NCBI GenBank assembly: GCA_002400415.1
Contig: DGQP01000004.1
Location: forward strand, 191,466 to 255,465
Length of the DNA stretch: 64,000 nucleotides
Reading direction: 5' to 3'
From: Chitinophagaceae bacterium UBA4411
GTDB lineage: Bacteria > Bacteroidota > Bacteroidia > Chitinophagales > Chitinophagaceae
In this document: positions 34,410-44,195 of the stretch, piece after piece
Layout of the letters: each line of letters starts with the position of its first letter
Position numbering within the stretch: position 1 is the first letter of the stretch
Program-made: the position numbers and the translations under genes
The notes under the pieces: generated by a model
Told to the model about the DNA's origin: nothing
The model's input: the letters and a program-made list of their open reading frames with translations, nothing else
Database searches by the model: none

Positions 34410-35147
34410 ATGGAGCCGATACAATACATAATCGAAATTGCCACTTCTGATTTTGAAACAACAAAGTCAGCAGTGGAAGGTGGTGCAGACCGTATAGAAC
34501 TTTGTGCCAACCTGGCTGAAGGCGGAACAACGCCTTCATATGGTACGATCATACAATGCCGTGAAGCTTTTACAGTTCATCTGTTTCCCATCATTCGCCC
34601 GAGAGGCGGTGATTTTTTATACACAGAAGAGGAATATTCCATCATGCTGAAAGAAGTAAAACTCTGTAAGCAACTGGGCTGTGACGGAGTTGTCATCGGT
34701 CTGCTGAACAGGGATGGAAGTGCAGATATCAAAAGAACAGCCGCACTGGTGGAAGCCGCTTATCCATTGGGTGTTACTTTTCACCGGGCATTTGACCGTT
34801 GCAGCAATCCTTTTGAAGCATTGGAACAATTAGTGGAAATTGGTTGTGAACGGATTTTGACTTCGGGACAAAAGCCGGCAGCCCCGGATGGGGTGGAATT
34901 GATAGCCGAATTGAACCGGGTAAGCGATGGCCGCATCGTGATTATGCCGGGCAGCGGTGTCAGGAAAGAGAATATAAAAATGCTGGCAGAAAAAACAGGC
35001 TGTACAGAATTCCATTCTTCTTTAAGAGGGAAAGAAAAAAGTAAGATGGACTTTATTCACCCGTCCTTTATAGATTCGGAGGAGAGCTATATGAATAATT
35101 CCATTGATAAAGAAGAAGTCAGGGCTTTAAGGATATTTCTGCAATAA
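34410..35147 (+). CDS. cutC: Copper homeostasis protein CutC family
   Basis: 245 residues from the ATG at 34410 (a TTG at 34398 is less likely). TIM-barrel features of CutC are all present: EIATSDFETTKSAVEGGADRIELCANLAEGGTTPSYG, FPIIRPRGGDFLYTEEEYSIM, GCDGVVIGLLNRDGSAD, VTFHRAFDRCSNPFEALE, CERILTSGQKPAAPDGVELI and IMPGSGVRKENI. The family binds copper weakly in some species, but its enzymatic role is not settled. It starts 42 bp after the asparaginase-like gene on the same strand and is followed by a terminator shared with the TonB receptor. Confidence 0.93.
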   Translation: MEPIQYIIEIATSDFETTKSAVEGGADRIELCANLAEGGTTPSYGTIIQCREAFTVHLFPIIRPRGGDFLYTEEEYSIMLKEVKLCKQLGCDGVVIGLLNRDGSADIKRTAALVEAAYPLGVTFHRAFDRCSNPFEALEQLVEIGCERILTSGQKPAAPDGVELIAELNRVSDGRIVIMPGSGVRKENIKMLAEKTGCTEFHSSLRGKEKSKMDFIHPSFIDSEESYMNNSIDKEEVRALRIFLQ

Positions 35148-35148
35148 A

Positions 35149-35174
35149 AAACCATCCGTAAAAACGGATGGTTT
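35149..35174. terminator. Bidirectional terminator between cutC and TonB receptor
   Basis: An 11-bp perfect stem AAACCATCCGT/ACGGATGGTTT with an AAAA loop follows cutC by two bases. A-tract and T-tract flank it, so it can serve both the plus-strand gene and the minus-strand receptor. Confidence 0.75.
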
Positions 35175-35207
35175 GAAAACTAGAAACTATCTGCTTTATG
35201 TAAGAAC

Positions 35208-38200
35208 TCAATTGAAGATATATCTTAAACCGATTTGCATCTGCCATCTTGAGTTCTGACCTGTACTATTCTGAAATGTGGAAGTCAATGGTATTTGGTT
35301 GCTGGCATCAAGATATGGGAAGCTGTAAACAGGTTTGCCTGCATTTACCCCGGTTGTTTCCACCCGTTTAAAATTCAGTAATGCGGTTCTGTTCGTTATT
35401 TTTGAAATCCCCCAGTTTTTATTCAGCAGGTTGCCAAAGTTGAAGATGTCCATGGTAAAGCGAAGCGTATTCATCTTGCCACTTACTTTCAGCATAAAAT
35501 CCTGGGTGAAATTCAGATCAAGCCTTTTATAAAAAGGCAGCAATAACCCGTTTCTCTCCGCATACTGTCCTCTCCGGGTACTCAGGTAGGGATCCTGGTT
35601 GATATATGCATTCAGCTGATTCCAGATGATCGTTGTTGTCCTTGTATCGGCCGCATTCACTGTCTCCAGCACGATATCATTCTGATCTTTCGGAATATAA
35701 ACAAGATCGTTGGTGGTAAGGCCATCATTGTTCAAATCCCCGTTGATCGTGTAACTGGCTGTCCCGCCATTGGCAGCCTCGAAAGTAAGACCCAGAGAAG
35801 TTGCAAAATACTTTTTATACTCAAAGCGATAGAAAGCCGCGGCTATTACACGGTGAGGCTGATAGAAGTTAGAGAACGATACGGCTTCATCATTCGGATC
35901 ACCGGATACCTGGCGGTCTCTCCAGATGGATTGCGCGATAGAACCACCATCGTTGACAGATTTACTTTTGCCGTAGGTATATGCCAGCATAGTATAAAGA
36001 TTCTTTACATTCCGCTGTAACTGTAAGGTTACATTATAGGTATAACCTTTCGATGTATTCGTCATCAGGATTGCATCGCTGATATTCGGATTACTGGCAG
36101 TCTCACCACCGGCGCCGCTGTATATTTTAGATGAGGTATAACGGACACGTTTATCAGAACCGGCCAGTGCGGTACCCGAAGAAGGCAGGTTGATATTCTG
36201 GTGATAAACAGCATTGACATCTTTTGAATAGATACCTTCCAGGGTGGCCGTGATATTGCCTGGTAACTTCCTGTCAATTGCCAGGTTCGTTCTGAATAAT
36301 TGCGGGAATTTGAAGTCCTTCTCAGTGATAGCCAGGTTATAGCTCGTATTTGCCGCACCATTAGAAGGCCTGTATGCATTTACATCCGGGTTAAAAGCAG
36401 TACCTGTTGTTCTGACAAATGAACCGAAGTCAACCCCGTTGTTTGAAGCCTGGTTGCTGATCCACACAAATGGGGGAGGACCGGAGAAGATACCAATCCC
36501 GCCACGTACCTGTGTTTTTTTGTCCCCGTTCACATCCCAGTTAAAACCCACTCTTGGGCTGAACAATACAGAGTTCTTGGGAGCTTTTCCTGTTTCAATG
36601 CGAACTCCGTTCCGGTAAGTCAGTGCGTCTGCATTCGTGTTACTGATAAAATTTTGTTTGAAGATTGGCATATCTGCCCTTAATCCATAAGTCAGGATCA
36701 GGTTGTTGTTCACATTCCATTTGTCCTGAGCAAAGAAGCCTAATTGCAAAGTAGAAACATCTGCAAATGGGAATTCACCATTCTTACGGGCTGAGTACCT
36801 CAGCTCATACCTTGTGGCGTTTGCTGTTCCGTTATTGGCACTGTTATAAAAATCCTGGAGGCTGGCAAAGCGGTAAGCGCCATAATAGTTAGGGGCAAAA
36901 CCGTTCCTGAATTTGTTGAATGTATTTTGTGTTCCGAATGTCAGGGTGTGTTTTCCTTTAAAGAGAGTTACCACATCATTCAGTTGCCAGGTATCTGTAT
37001 TCAACTGGTTGAAAGCTGTAAACGGTTCATAACCGAAGGCTGTGAAAGAGAGGCCTGCGCCATTTTCAATATCCACCAGGGGGAACGTGCCGCCCGGGCT
37101 GCTGCGGAAATCTCTCAACTGGTTGTAGCCCACCTGTAATTTGTTAGAGAGCTTGTTGCTGATACGGCTGTTCAGCTCTGCAATGACAATATTGAAGTTG
37201 TTATTGATCACATAAGAAGAAGCAAAGAAAGGCATCGCTGTTGTGCTGGGTTGACGGTTGTTGCCGGGAGCACCGCTGTTACTTGGCGGAACATTCCGGT
37301 ATGATTTCAGGTAATAATAGTTAACGTTCAGTGTATGCTTCTTATTAATATTAAAATCAACCCTGGCTGTTACCTTATCACTGTAGGTATCAAATGTATA
37401 ATTCTCAAAAGGACCGGCTTCGTAGCCATACTTTGTTTTCAGGAAGGCAGACAATGCTTCCAGGTCTTCTGCTTTTGCCTGGGAAATACCAACTCCCGAT
37501 GAACCGTTGCGGCTGGCAACAAGGCTGGTGGCCGGGGTACTCACTCTTTCCTGTTCGCCGCTGATAAAAAAGAATAACCTGTTCTTGATGATCGGGCCGC
37601 CCACACTGAGTCCGCGGTTATTAAAATCAAATTGTTGTTTTGCCAGTTTGGTCGGACCAACTTTCAAACCTGTAAGCCCCGGGCTTTTCCAATAACTGTA
37701 AATGGTTCCTTTAATATCGTTGGTCCCGCTTTTGGTAACTGAGTTGATGCCGGCTCCGGTAAATCCTCCCAGTGTTACATCGTATGGGGCAATGTTTACC
37801 TGTATCTGATCGAGTGCATCAATACTGATAGGTTGTGAATTGGTTTGCCCGCCCAGACCTGCAGCCAGCCCAAACGTATTATTGAATGAAGCCCCGTTTA
37901 CGGTAAGGTTATTATAAGAGTTAGCTCTTCCGGCAAAACTGCTCGTGCCATACGTGGCGTTACTGTTTGCGGTGGGTGTTAACCGGGTGAAATCATTAAT
38001 GCTCCGGTTAATCGTTGGTAAACGATCGATCTGCTGACGATTGATCACTTCGGCAGAGCCGGTTCTGCTCTTATTAAATATTTTATCAGAACGGGTGGCT
38101 GATACCACAACTTCCTTCATTTCGCCGGAAGCAGGGGTAAGACTGAAGTCAGCTTTAAATGCCTGTCCTAACGTCAGGATAATATCATTCAGCTTATCTT

Positions 38201-38465
38201 CATTAAAACCAACATAGGTTACAGAGATAACGTAAGGCCCGCCAACTCTTACATTGGCAAGATTGTATCTTCCGTCTTTCCGGGAAGTAGTGGTGTATTT
38301 GGTTCCTGTAGGCTGATGAAGAGCTGTTATTGTAGCGCCAGTTAGTGTTGTTCCATTTTTTTCGGTAACAATTCCCTGTATTTCAGCAGTTGTTTCCTGT
38401 GCTGCCAGGGATAAATAGCCCAATGAAACAATAAGAATAAAGAGTAGAGATTTTAATCGCTGCAT
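35208..38465 (-). CDS. TonB-dependent outer-membrane receptor, Oar-like
   Basis: 1085 residues from the ATG at 38465; the frame is open to 38504. Signal peptide (LLFILIVSLGYLSLAAQ), then a carboxypeptidase-regulatory-like domain (about 23-105: EIQGIVTEKNGTTLTGATITAL), a plug domain (about 115-240: INRQQIDRLPTINRSINDFTRLTP, then GFTGAGINSVTKSGTNDIKG), and a long beta-barrel ending with an aromatic strand (WQMQIGLRYIFN). The DFTRLTPTANSN plug and large barrel match the Oar subfamily of Bacteroidota. Ligand unknown. It is its own unit, bounded by terminators at 35149-35174 and 38591-38624; the neighbouring sugar-oxidation locus could supply its substrate (inference). Confidence 0.9.
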   Translation of the reverse strand: MQRLKSLLFILIVSLGYLSLAAQETTAEIQGIVTEKNGTTLTGATITALHQPTGTKYTTTSRKDGRYNLANVRVGGPYVISVTYVGFNEDKLNDIILTLGQAFKADFSLTPASGEMKEVVVSATRSDKIFNKSRTGSAEVINRQQIDRLPTINRSINDFTRLTPTANSNATYGTSSFAGRANSYNNLTVNGASFNNTFGLAAGLGGQTNSQPISIDALDQIQVNIAPYDVTLGGFTGAGINSVTKSGTNDIKGTIYSYWKSPGLTGLKVGPTKLAKQQFDFNNRGLSVGGPIIKNRLFFFISGEQERVSTPATSLVASRNGSSGVGISQAKAEDLEALSAFLKTKYGYEAGPFENYTFDTYSDKVTARVDFNINKKHTLNVNYYYLKSYRNVPPSNSGAPGNNRQPSTTAMPFFASSYVINNNFNIVIAELNSRISNKLSNKLQVGYNQLRDFRSSPGGTFPLVDIENGAGLSFTAFGYEPFTAFNQLNTDTWQLNDVVTLFKGKHTLTFGTQNTFNKFRNGFAPNYYGAYRFASLQDFYNSANNGTANATRYELRYSARKNGEFPFADVSTLQLGFFAQDKWNVNNNLILTYGLRADMPIFKQNFISNTNADALTYRNGVRIETGKAPKNSVLFSPRVGFNWDVNGDKKTQVRGGIGIFSGPPPFVWISNQASNNGVDFGSFVRTTGTAFNPDVNAYRPSNGAANTSYNLAITEKDFKFPQLFRTNLAIDRKLPGNITATLEGIYSKDVNAVYHQNINLPSSGTALAGSDKRVRYTSSKIYSGAGGETASNPNISDAILMTNTSKGYTYNVTLQLQRNVKNLYTMLAYTYGKSKSVNDGGSIAQSIWRDRQVSGDPNDEAVSFSNFYQPHRVIAAAFYRFEYKKYFATSLGLTFEAANGGTASYTINGDLNNDGLTTNDLVYIPKDQNDIVLETVNAADTRTTTIIWNQLNAYINQDPYLSTRRGQYAERNGLLLPFYKRLDLNFTQDFMLKVSGKMNTLRFTMDIFNFGNLLNKNWGISKITNRTALLNFKRVETTGVNAGKPVYSFPYLDASNQIPLTSTFQNSTGQNSRWQMQIGLRYIFN

Positions 38466-38590
38466 AGCCGGTAATTTTGTTTGGCAGCAAAGTTGCAGCG
38501 GCAATATTTTTAAATCTTTGCAGGAAAGTTATGAAATCATTAACCATATCAGCTTGTTAAAAGGGATACCGTTATCCGGTTACTTAAACC

Positions 38591-38624
38591 AAAAAGCCTG
38601 CATTATTAATAATGCAGGCTTTTT
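38591..38624 (-). terminator. Strong terminator of the minus sugar-oxidation operon
   Basis: A perfect 34-bp palindrome (arms of 17 bp beginning AAAAAGCCTGCATT) lies 20 bp past the last stop codon. It can form a long hairpin flanked by A and T tracts and separates the operon from the TonB receptor gene. Confidence 0.85.
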
Positions 38625-38643
38625 GATAACAGAAAATTAATGA

Positions 38644-39522
38644 TCAGATTTTTAAGTTCTTCATATAGGCGGCATCTGTTTTTGCCGCTTCAGTTGAACT
38701 GCCATTGGGATAGGCTTCCTGCTCTACAATAAAATACTCCATGCCGTTTGATCTGGCAGTCTTTAATATTTTACTCCAGTTCAGTGCACCGGTACCCAGG
38801 TCAACTGAATTCTTCCCGTTGTCAGCTCCGGGTGTTTTGCTGCGGTCTTTTACATGGCAAAGACGAAAGCGGTTGGGATATTTTTTTAACCAGGTTTCAA
38901 TATCTTCATTCGCAGCTGCCACCCAATACATATCCAGTTCAAAATCCACTAAAGAGGCATCGGTGCCATTCATCAGTATGTCCTGCGGCAGTTGCCCTTC
39001 TAAAGGTTTAAAAGTATAATCATGGTTATGGTAAGCGAAGCGGATACCGTTCTTTTTGCAGATTTCACCTTTCTGGTTGAACTCATCAGCGAATTTCTTA
39101 AAATCATCCAGTGATTTTTGCGGGCCTTTCCAGGGACAGATCAGGTATTTCATACCTATTGCAGCAGCTTCAGCCGCTTTCTTTTCAAAATCTTTACTGA
39201 TATCGCAGTGTGAAGACACGAGAGACATCCCGAGATCATCCATATATTTTTTAAAGCCGGTATTACCCATGCCCCAGAACATGCCCTGTTCTCCTTCATA
39301 GCTCTCTATCTGCTTATAGCCAAAGGAAGATAAATTTTTCAAAACAGTTTTGGGATCAGCTCCGATCACATCCCGCAGGGTATATAACTGGATACCGATT
39401 TTTTTGATCTTTGCAGCCTCTTCACAGGAGGAAAAGACTGATAATCCTGTCAGGCTGCTTAACGCAAAACCTGTGGTAACCCCGCCTGTAATTTTTATAA
39501 ATTTTCTTCTGTTGTATTGCAT
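38644..39522 (-). CDS. Tat-exported sugar phosphate isomerase/epimerase-like TIM-barrel protein
   Basis: 292 residues. The twin-arginine signal is NRRKFIKITGGVTTGFALSSL. The mature part is an AP-endonuclease-2-like TIM barrel: KIGIQLYTLRDVIGADPKTVLKNLSSFGYKQIE, YLICPWKGPQ, GIRFAYHNHDYTF, DFELDMYWVAAANEDIETWLKKYPNRFRLCHVKDRS (metal ligands Glu, His, His) and EYFIVEQEAYPNG. The family includes xylose isomerase-type epimerases and newer 3-keto-glycoside lyases. It is the last gene of the minus operon, after the GMC dehydrogenase and its small subunit, so it probably acts on the 3-keto sugar made by that enzyme (inference). Confidence 0.85.
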   Translation of the reverse strand: MQYNRRKFIKITGGVTTGFALSSLTGLSVFSSCEEAAKIKKIGIQLYTLRDVIGADPKTVLKNLSSFGYKQIESYEGEQGMFWGMGNTGFKKYMDDLGMSLVSSHCDISKDFEKKAAEAAAIGMKYLICPWKGPQKSLDDFKKFADEFNQKGEICKKNGIRFAYHNHDYTFKPLEGQLPQDILMNGTDASLVDFELDMYWVAAANEDIETWLKKYPNRFRLCHVKDRSKTPGADNGKNSVDLGTGALNWSKILKTARSNGMEYFIVEQEAYPNGSSTEAAKTDAAYMKNLKI

Positions 39523-39546
39523 CTTTCTGTTTTAAGTTATTATAAT

Positions 39547-40185
39547 TTATTCAGCCCAGGCTTTATCTCCTTTGGCATAAGGGAATGCCCCGTCAAATTT
39601 ACCGGGAACAGGGATGTGGCGTAAGGTTTCTGTCATACCTGTTTTGGAAGTAAAGAACCCGAGCAGTGTCAGTTGTTTCATCATTGTATAATAATGACTG
39701 GGGGCTGCTTCAAATTCTTTCTGATCTTTCCAGGGCAGTTTTTCATTTTCTGCTTTCAATGCCTCTCGTTTAGGTTTATCAGCCTCATCTCTTTTTGTAT
39801 TGAATTCTTTGGCTTCTTTTTCAAGACCAACCAGGAAGTCATGTCGTTGCTCCGGTGTACATTCTACAAAAGATTTACCGGTTGCTTTTTGGCAGGCTTC
39901 TTCAAGTTGTGCAATGCCATTGGTAAAAGCAGTTTGCTGGTTTTGCGTATAGCAGTCAGTAACCATGATCTTCATAAACTCACCAACCTTTGCCGCTTTG
40001 GCGCCTGGTGTAGCCGTAGCAGGGATGATGGTTTCGGCTACTTCATCCAGCAGGGCAATATTGGCAGCAGTAAAGCCGGCTTCTGTTTTGCCGGCAGTCT
40101 TGCAGCCGGTTAAAAATACTTCACCGCCGATGACAACGCCACCGGTAACAACAGCGATCATTTTCAGTAGTTCTCTGCGATCCAT
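39547..40185 (-). CDS. Gluconate 2-dehydrogenase subunit 3-family protein (small subunit of GMC dehydrogenase)
   Basis: 212 residues. The N-terminus is Tat-like (MDRRELLKMIAVVTGGVVIGGEVFLTGC) with Cys28 as a possible lipobox end. The body shows subunit-3 features: FTAANIALLDEVAETIIPATATPGAKAAKVGEFMKIMVTDCYTQNQQTAFTNGI, and the C-terminal LTLLGFFTSKTGMTETLRHIPVPGKFDGAFPYAKGDKAWAE. These subunits carry the Tat signal for their signal-less GMC partner (hitch-hiker export) and are the LacC-type partner in glucoside 3-dehydrogenases. The adjacent 40209 GMC gene, 23 bp upstream, has no signal, which fits. Confidence 0.88.
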   Translation of the reverse strand: MDRRELLKMIAVVTGGVVIGGEVFLTGCKTAGKTEAGFTAANIALLDEVAETIIPATATPGAKAAKVGEFMKIMVTDCYTQNQQTAFTNGIAQLEEACQKATGKSFVECTPEQRHDFLVGLEKEAKEFNTKRDEADKPKREALKAENEKLPWKDQKEFEAAPSHYYTMMKQLTLLGFFTSKTGMTETLRHIPVPGKFDGAFPYAKGDKAWAE

Positions 40186-40208
40186 ATCTAACGATTTTGA
40201 ATTAGTGA

Positions 40209-41888
40209 TTAAAGATTTCCTTTTTTCAATTCATCCACGGCAAAATTGGCGGCTCTTGCTGTCAGCGCCATATAGGTCAGTGACGGGTTCACACAGGAGG
40301 CTGATGTCATACAGGCGCCATCGGTTACGAATACATTCTTTGCATCCCAGACCTGGTTATTCCCATTGAGCACTGATGTTTTCGGATCACGACCCATCCG
40401 GGCAGTTCCCATTTCATGGATACCCATGCCCGGTGCATACCCATTATCAAAGGTATTCACGTTTTTCACACCGGCAGCTTCCAGCATTTCTTTCGCATCA
40501 TTCATCATATCAATCCGCATCTTTTTTTCATTTTCTTTGATCTCCACATCAAAAGCCAGTACCGGTAAACCCCATTTGTCTTTCTTTTCTTTATCCAGGT
40601 AAATTTTATTTTCATGATACGGGAGCATTTCGCCGAATGCGGTAATACCCATACCCCAGTGATCACCTGCCACACTTAAGGCTTCTTTCAGATCAGCCCC
40701 AACAGTCATTTCCGCAATTTCAACGCCACGTCCGCGGCCTGCGCCACCCTGGTAGCCAAATCCTCTTACATAATCCCGTTTATCATCATAGACATTTCTG
40801 AACCGGGGAATATAAATCCCGGTTGGACGACGGCCATATACATATTTATCTTCGAATCCTTCCATGGTGCCGCCGGCGCCGCACCTGAAGTGATGGTCCA
40901 TTACATTATGTCCGAGTTCGCCACTGCTGCTGCCCAATCCGCCTTCCCATACATCCGTGGCAGAGTTCATCAGCACCCAGGCAGAATTCAATGCAGAAGC
41001 ACAAACGAAAACGATCCTGGATTTGTATTCATAAGTCTTGTTTGTTTCTGCATCCAGTATTTCAACACCGGTTGCTTTTTTGGTATCCTTATCGTAGAGT
41101 ATTCTTGTTACAATAGAGAAGGGGCGGAGCGTGAGATTACCTGTTTTCATCGCTGCCGGTAAAGTGGCAGATTGTGTGCTGAAATAACCACCAAAGGGGC
41201 AACCTCTCCAGCAACGGTTACGGTACTGGCAATTGGTTCTGTCATAATGCGGTTCAGTAATATTCGCACTGCGGCCAATGATAAGATGGCGGGCGCCTTT
41301 ATAATAGTCCTGTAATCTTTTCTTTACTTCTTTCTCCACGCAGTTCAGTTCCATAGCAGGCATGAAGTCGCCGTCGGGCAGTACTTCCAGCCCGTCTTTA
41401 TTTCCCTGGATACCCGCAAATTTTTCAGCATAGCTGTACCAGGGAGCAATGTCATCATAACGGATCGGCCAGTCAACCGCGATGCCTTCTTTGAGATTCG
41501 CTTCGAAATCCCATTTGTTGAAACGGTAACTCTGGCGGCCCCACATTAAGGAACGGCCGCCTACATGATAGCCCCGGTACCAGTCGAAACGTTTCACTTC
41601 GGTGTAGGGGCTTTCTGTATCTTTTACCCAATAATCAAGCACCGTTTCATTCAACGGATAATCTCTTTTCAATACCGGGTAATCGTTGATCATTTGCTGA
41701 GTTCGTCCGCCGCGGTGAGGAAACTCCCAGGATTCTTTATTGGCATTTACATAATCCTCTTTGTGCTTAATATTACGGCCACGTTCCAGCATGATCACTT
41801 TAAGTCCTTTCTCCGTCAGCTCTTTGGCAGCCCAGCCTCCGCTGATGCCGGAGCCGATTACGATTGCGTCAAATTGATTGTCAGCCAT
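40209..41888 (-). CDS. GMC-family FAD oxidoreductase (glucoside 3-dehydrogenase-like)
   Basis: 559 residues with no signal peptide. The FAD-binding dinucleotide motif GSGISGGWAAKELTEKG is at residues 12-28. The substrate domain includes CQYRNRCWRGCPFGGYFSTQSATLPAA, a Cys-rich stretch typical of the LacA/gluconate-dehydrogenase group. C-terminal GMC elements are GIHEMGTARMG and WDAKNVFVTDGACMTSASCVNPSLTYMALTARAA (catalytic His and Asn). Best fit is the large subunit of a periplasmic sugar dehydrogenase oxidising C3 of a glycoside, exported with the 39547-40185 subunit and passing electrons to the c-type cytochromes of the plus arm. Substrate is not known. Confidence 0.88.
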   Translation of the reverse strand: MADNQFDAIVIGSGISGGWAAKELTEKGLKVIMLERGRNIKHKEDYVNANKESWEFPHRGGRTQQMINDYPVLKRDYPLNETVLDYWVKDTESPYTEVKRFDWYRGYHVGGRSLMWGRQSYRFNKWDFEANLKEGIAVDWPIRYDDIAPWYSYAEKFAGIQGNKDGLEVLPDGDFMPAMELNCVEKEVKKRLQDYYKGARHLIIGRSANITEPHYDRTNCQYRNRCWRGCPFGGYFSTQSATLPAAMKTGNLTLRPFSIVTRILYDKDTKKATGVEILDAETNKTYEYKSRIVFVCASALNSAWVLMNSATDVWEGGLGSSSGELGHNVMDHHFRCGAGGTMEGFEDKYVYGRRPTGIYIPRFRNVYDDKRDYVRGFGYQGGAGRGRGVEIAEMTVGADLKEALSVAGDHWGMGITAFGEMLPYHENKIYLDKEKKDKWGLPVLAFDVEIKENEKKMRIDMMNDAKEMLEAAGVKNVNTFDNGYAPGMGIHEMGTARMGRDPKTSVLNGNNQVWDAKNVFVTDGACMTSASCVNPSLTYMALTARAANFAVDELKKGNL

Positions 41889-41931
41889 GCGTTTGATTTT
41901 CGGGTTTTCGTTTTAAATAGGTCTTTATATA

Positions 41932-42822
41932 TTATACGTCACATATCCGGATTGCTTTTTTTAAAGCAGCTATCTTGTCTTTATTTTCTTTAAAAGAGGG
42001 GATGAACTCCTGGGCCACATATCCCTGGTAACCGGTGGAAAGAATAGCTTTCATGATGGCAGGGTAGAAGAGTTCCTGCGTCTCATCTATTTCATGACGA
42101 CCCGGCACCCCGGCAGTATGATAATGACCAAAATAAAAATGGTTGTTCTGAATGGTCCGGATCACATCGCCTTCATTGATCTGCATATGATAGATATCGT
42201 ATAACAGTTTGAAATTAGGTGAACCCAACCTTTTACAGAGTTCAACTCCCCAGGCACTTTTATCGGCCATATAATCTTTATGATCCACTTTACTGTTAAA
42301 TAACTCCATCTGGATAATGACATTGTTTTGTTCTGCCAGCGCCATTATTTTTTTCAATCCTTCCACGCAATTTTTCAATCCTGTTTCATCATCCATCCCA
42401 TTGCGATTGCCACTGAAACAGATCAGGTTTTTATAGCCGGCTTTTGCCAGCAGGGGAATGGCTTCAGTAAAATCCCTGATCAGCCATTCATGATTCTTTT
42501 TATCATTCCATCCTTCTGTCAGGCTTATTTTTCCGGCCGTATAGCACATGGAACAGGTGATGCCGTGCTGCTGTATGACCGGCCAGTCTTTAGGAGCCAG
42601 CAGGTCGATAGCGGAGAATTTTAGTTTTTTCACCACTCCGCAGAGTTCTTCCAGCGGAAGAAAATTGTAGGTCCAGGAACAAACAGAATGGTTGATATTC
42701 CCTTTCAAAGCATATTCATTTCCTGCAAGGGAAACAAATGAGCTTAGTGCAGGGATAGCTGTGGCAGCCAGGGAGCCGGCGGCTGCAGTTTTAAGCCATT
42801 TTCTTCTTGACGGGTTATTCAT
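41932..42822 (-). CDS. Tat-exported hydroxypyruvate isomerase-like TIM-barrel protein
   Basis: 296 residues from the ATG at 42822; the frame is open to 42897. A twin-arginine signal (SRRKWLKTAAAGSLAATAIPALSSFV) leads into a TIM barrel: FLPLEELCGVVKKLKFSAIDLLAPKDWPVIQQHG, YKNLICFSGNRNGMDDETGLKNCVEGLKKIM, VIIQMELFNSKVDHKDYMAD, FKLLYDIYHMQINEGDVIRTIQNNHFYFGHYHTAGVPGRHEIDETQELFYPAIMKAI and VAQEFIP. This is the hydroxypyruvate isomerase (Hyi) group; the metal ligands Glu, Asp, His, Glu appear intact. It is one of three TIM-barrel proteins in the locus. Periplasmic location sets it apart from true Hyi; a keto-sugar substrate is inferred. Confidence 0.82.
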   Translation of the reverse strand: MNNPSRRKWLKTAAAGSLAATAIPALSSFVSLAGNEYALKGNINHSVCSWTYNFLPLEELCGVVKKLKFSAIDLLAPKDWPVIQQHGITCSMCYTAGKISLTEGWNDKKNHEWLIRDFTEAIPLLAKAGYKNLICFSGNRNGMDDETGLKNCVEGLKKIMALAEQNNVIIQMELFNSKVDHKDYMADKSAWGVELCKRLGSPNFKLLYDIYHMQINEGDVIRTIQNNHFYFGHYHTAGVPGRHEIDETQELFYPAIMKAILSTGYQGYVAQEFIPSFKENKDKIAALKKAIRICDV

Positions 42823-42835
42823 TTTTGAGAATGAT

Positions 42836-44056
42836 TTAGCTGGCTTTCTTTTCGTCACGGAAAGAGATGGCAAATAATAAAAAGACAGCAGCTGCAATAG
42901 CCGCAGGTATCAGCCAGATCATTTTATAATCAAAACCGGTAGCTGTCTGGTAAGAATCGGTGATCATGCCTGCAATCTTAAAGCCAATCAGCATCCCCAC
43001 ACCATAAGTGGCTAATGTAATAAGCCCCTGTGCAGCACTTTTTACTTTTTCCCCGGCTTTTGAGTTGGTATAAATCTGCCCGGAAACAAAAAAGAAATCA
43101 TAACAGATGCCATGAAGAGCAATACCGGTGAGCAGCATAAAACTTAATTCCCCGGCATTACCAAACGCAAACAATACATACCGTAATGCCCAGGCCAGCA
43201 TGCCTGCCAGAATAGTTTTCTTAAACCCGAATTTGCTGAAGAAAACCGGCAAAGCCAGTAAGAACAGCACTTCAGATATCTGGCCAATGGTCATTTTGCC
43301 GGTCGGGTTTGCAACGCCAATATTGGATAAAAAAGAGTTTGTACTCTGGTAATAAAAGGCAAGCGGGATACAGATTAGTATGGAAGCGATGAAGAATACT
43401 GCAAAATTTTTATCCTTTAATAATTTGAGAGCATCCAGACCCAGTATCTGGCTGATGCTGACTTTTTCCCCGCCGCTTTTGGCGGGAGGTGTTTTAGGCA
43501 AAGTGAAACTCATCAATCCTAAAACAAGAGCTGCCACCCCGGAAAGAAGGAACGTGTTTTTAAGCATTCCGTTGGCTGTATTTTCTTTAGAATCCCAGTG
43601 AAAAAGATAACTGATCAGCAGGCCTGCCACGATCCAGCCAATGGTGCCCCAGATACGGATACTGGAGAATTCTTTTTCCGGGTCTTTCATTTGATTGAAA
43701 GAAACTGAATTCACCAGCGCCAGGGTTGGCATATAAAGAACCATGTAAACAAAAACATAAGGATAGAAAGCTGTAATATCAGCTGCATTATACATCTGGT
43801 ACATTAATGCAGCACCAATAATATGTAATACACCCAGAATTTTTTCGGCATTAAAATACCGGTCAGCAATCAGGCCAATGATAAAAGGAGCAATAATAGC
43901 GCCCCATGACTGGGTGGAAAATACCTGGCCGATCTGTTCGCCATCTGCTTTTAAGTTAGTAGGCAAGAAATTTCCCAGCGTCACAAACCATCCACCCCAG
44001 ATAAAAAATTCAAGAAACATCATTACAGAAAGCTGAATACGGGTAGTAGATTTCAT
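42836..44056 (-). CDS. MFS transporter, nucleoside:H+ symporter family (NupG-like)
   Basis: 406 residues from the ATG at 44056; the frame is open to 44143. Twelve hydrophobic helices are expected. It begins STTRIQLSVMMFLEFFIWGGWFVTLGNFLP, shows YVFVYMVLYMPTLALVNSVSFNQMKDPEKEFSSIRIWGTIGWIVAGL (the family loop) and ends LLFAISFRDEKKAS. Bacteroidota homologues near TIM-barrel and Gfo/Idh genes are usually annotated as nucleoside permeases but are often in sugar loci. Here it is the first gene of the minus operon, probably importing the processed sugar. Confidence 0.85.
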   Translation of the reverse strand: MKSTTRIQLSVMMFLEFFIWGGWFVTLGNFLPTNLKADGEQIGQVFSTQSWGAIIAPFIIGLIADRYFNAEKILGVLHIIGAALMYQMYNAADITAFYPYVFVYMVLYMPTLALVNSVSFNQMKDPEKEFSSIRIWGTIGWIVAGLLISYLFHWDSKENTANGMLKNTFLLSGVAALVLGLMSFTLPKTPPAKSGGEKVSISQILGLDALKLLKDKNFAVFFIASILICIPLAFYYQSTNSFLSNIGVANPTGKMTIGQISEVLFLLALPVFFSKFGFKKTILAGMLAWALRYVLFAFGNAGELSFMLLTGIALHGICYDFFFVSGQIYTNSKAGEKVKSAAQGLITLATYGVGMLIGFKIAGMITDSYQTATGFDYKMIWLIPAAIAAAVFLLFAISFRDEKKAS

Positions 44057-44195
44057 GTGCAAGCGAATTTGTTGATCGTTAGGTTTGTAAAAATGATTTA
44101 GAAAAACTAAATGTACTATTTTTAAGCACACATAATTGTTCATGTTATACTTTTTTACGATACTATATCAGCATTTTGATACACACTACTAACTT

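Noticed and set aside
38466..38590. Riboswitch upstream of the TonB receptor
   Set aside because: No B12-box or other conserved riboswitch element is visible in the 125-bp leader.
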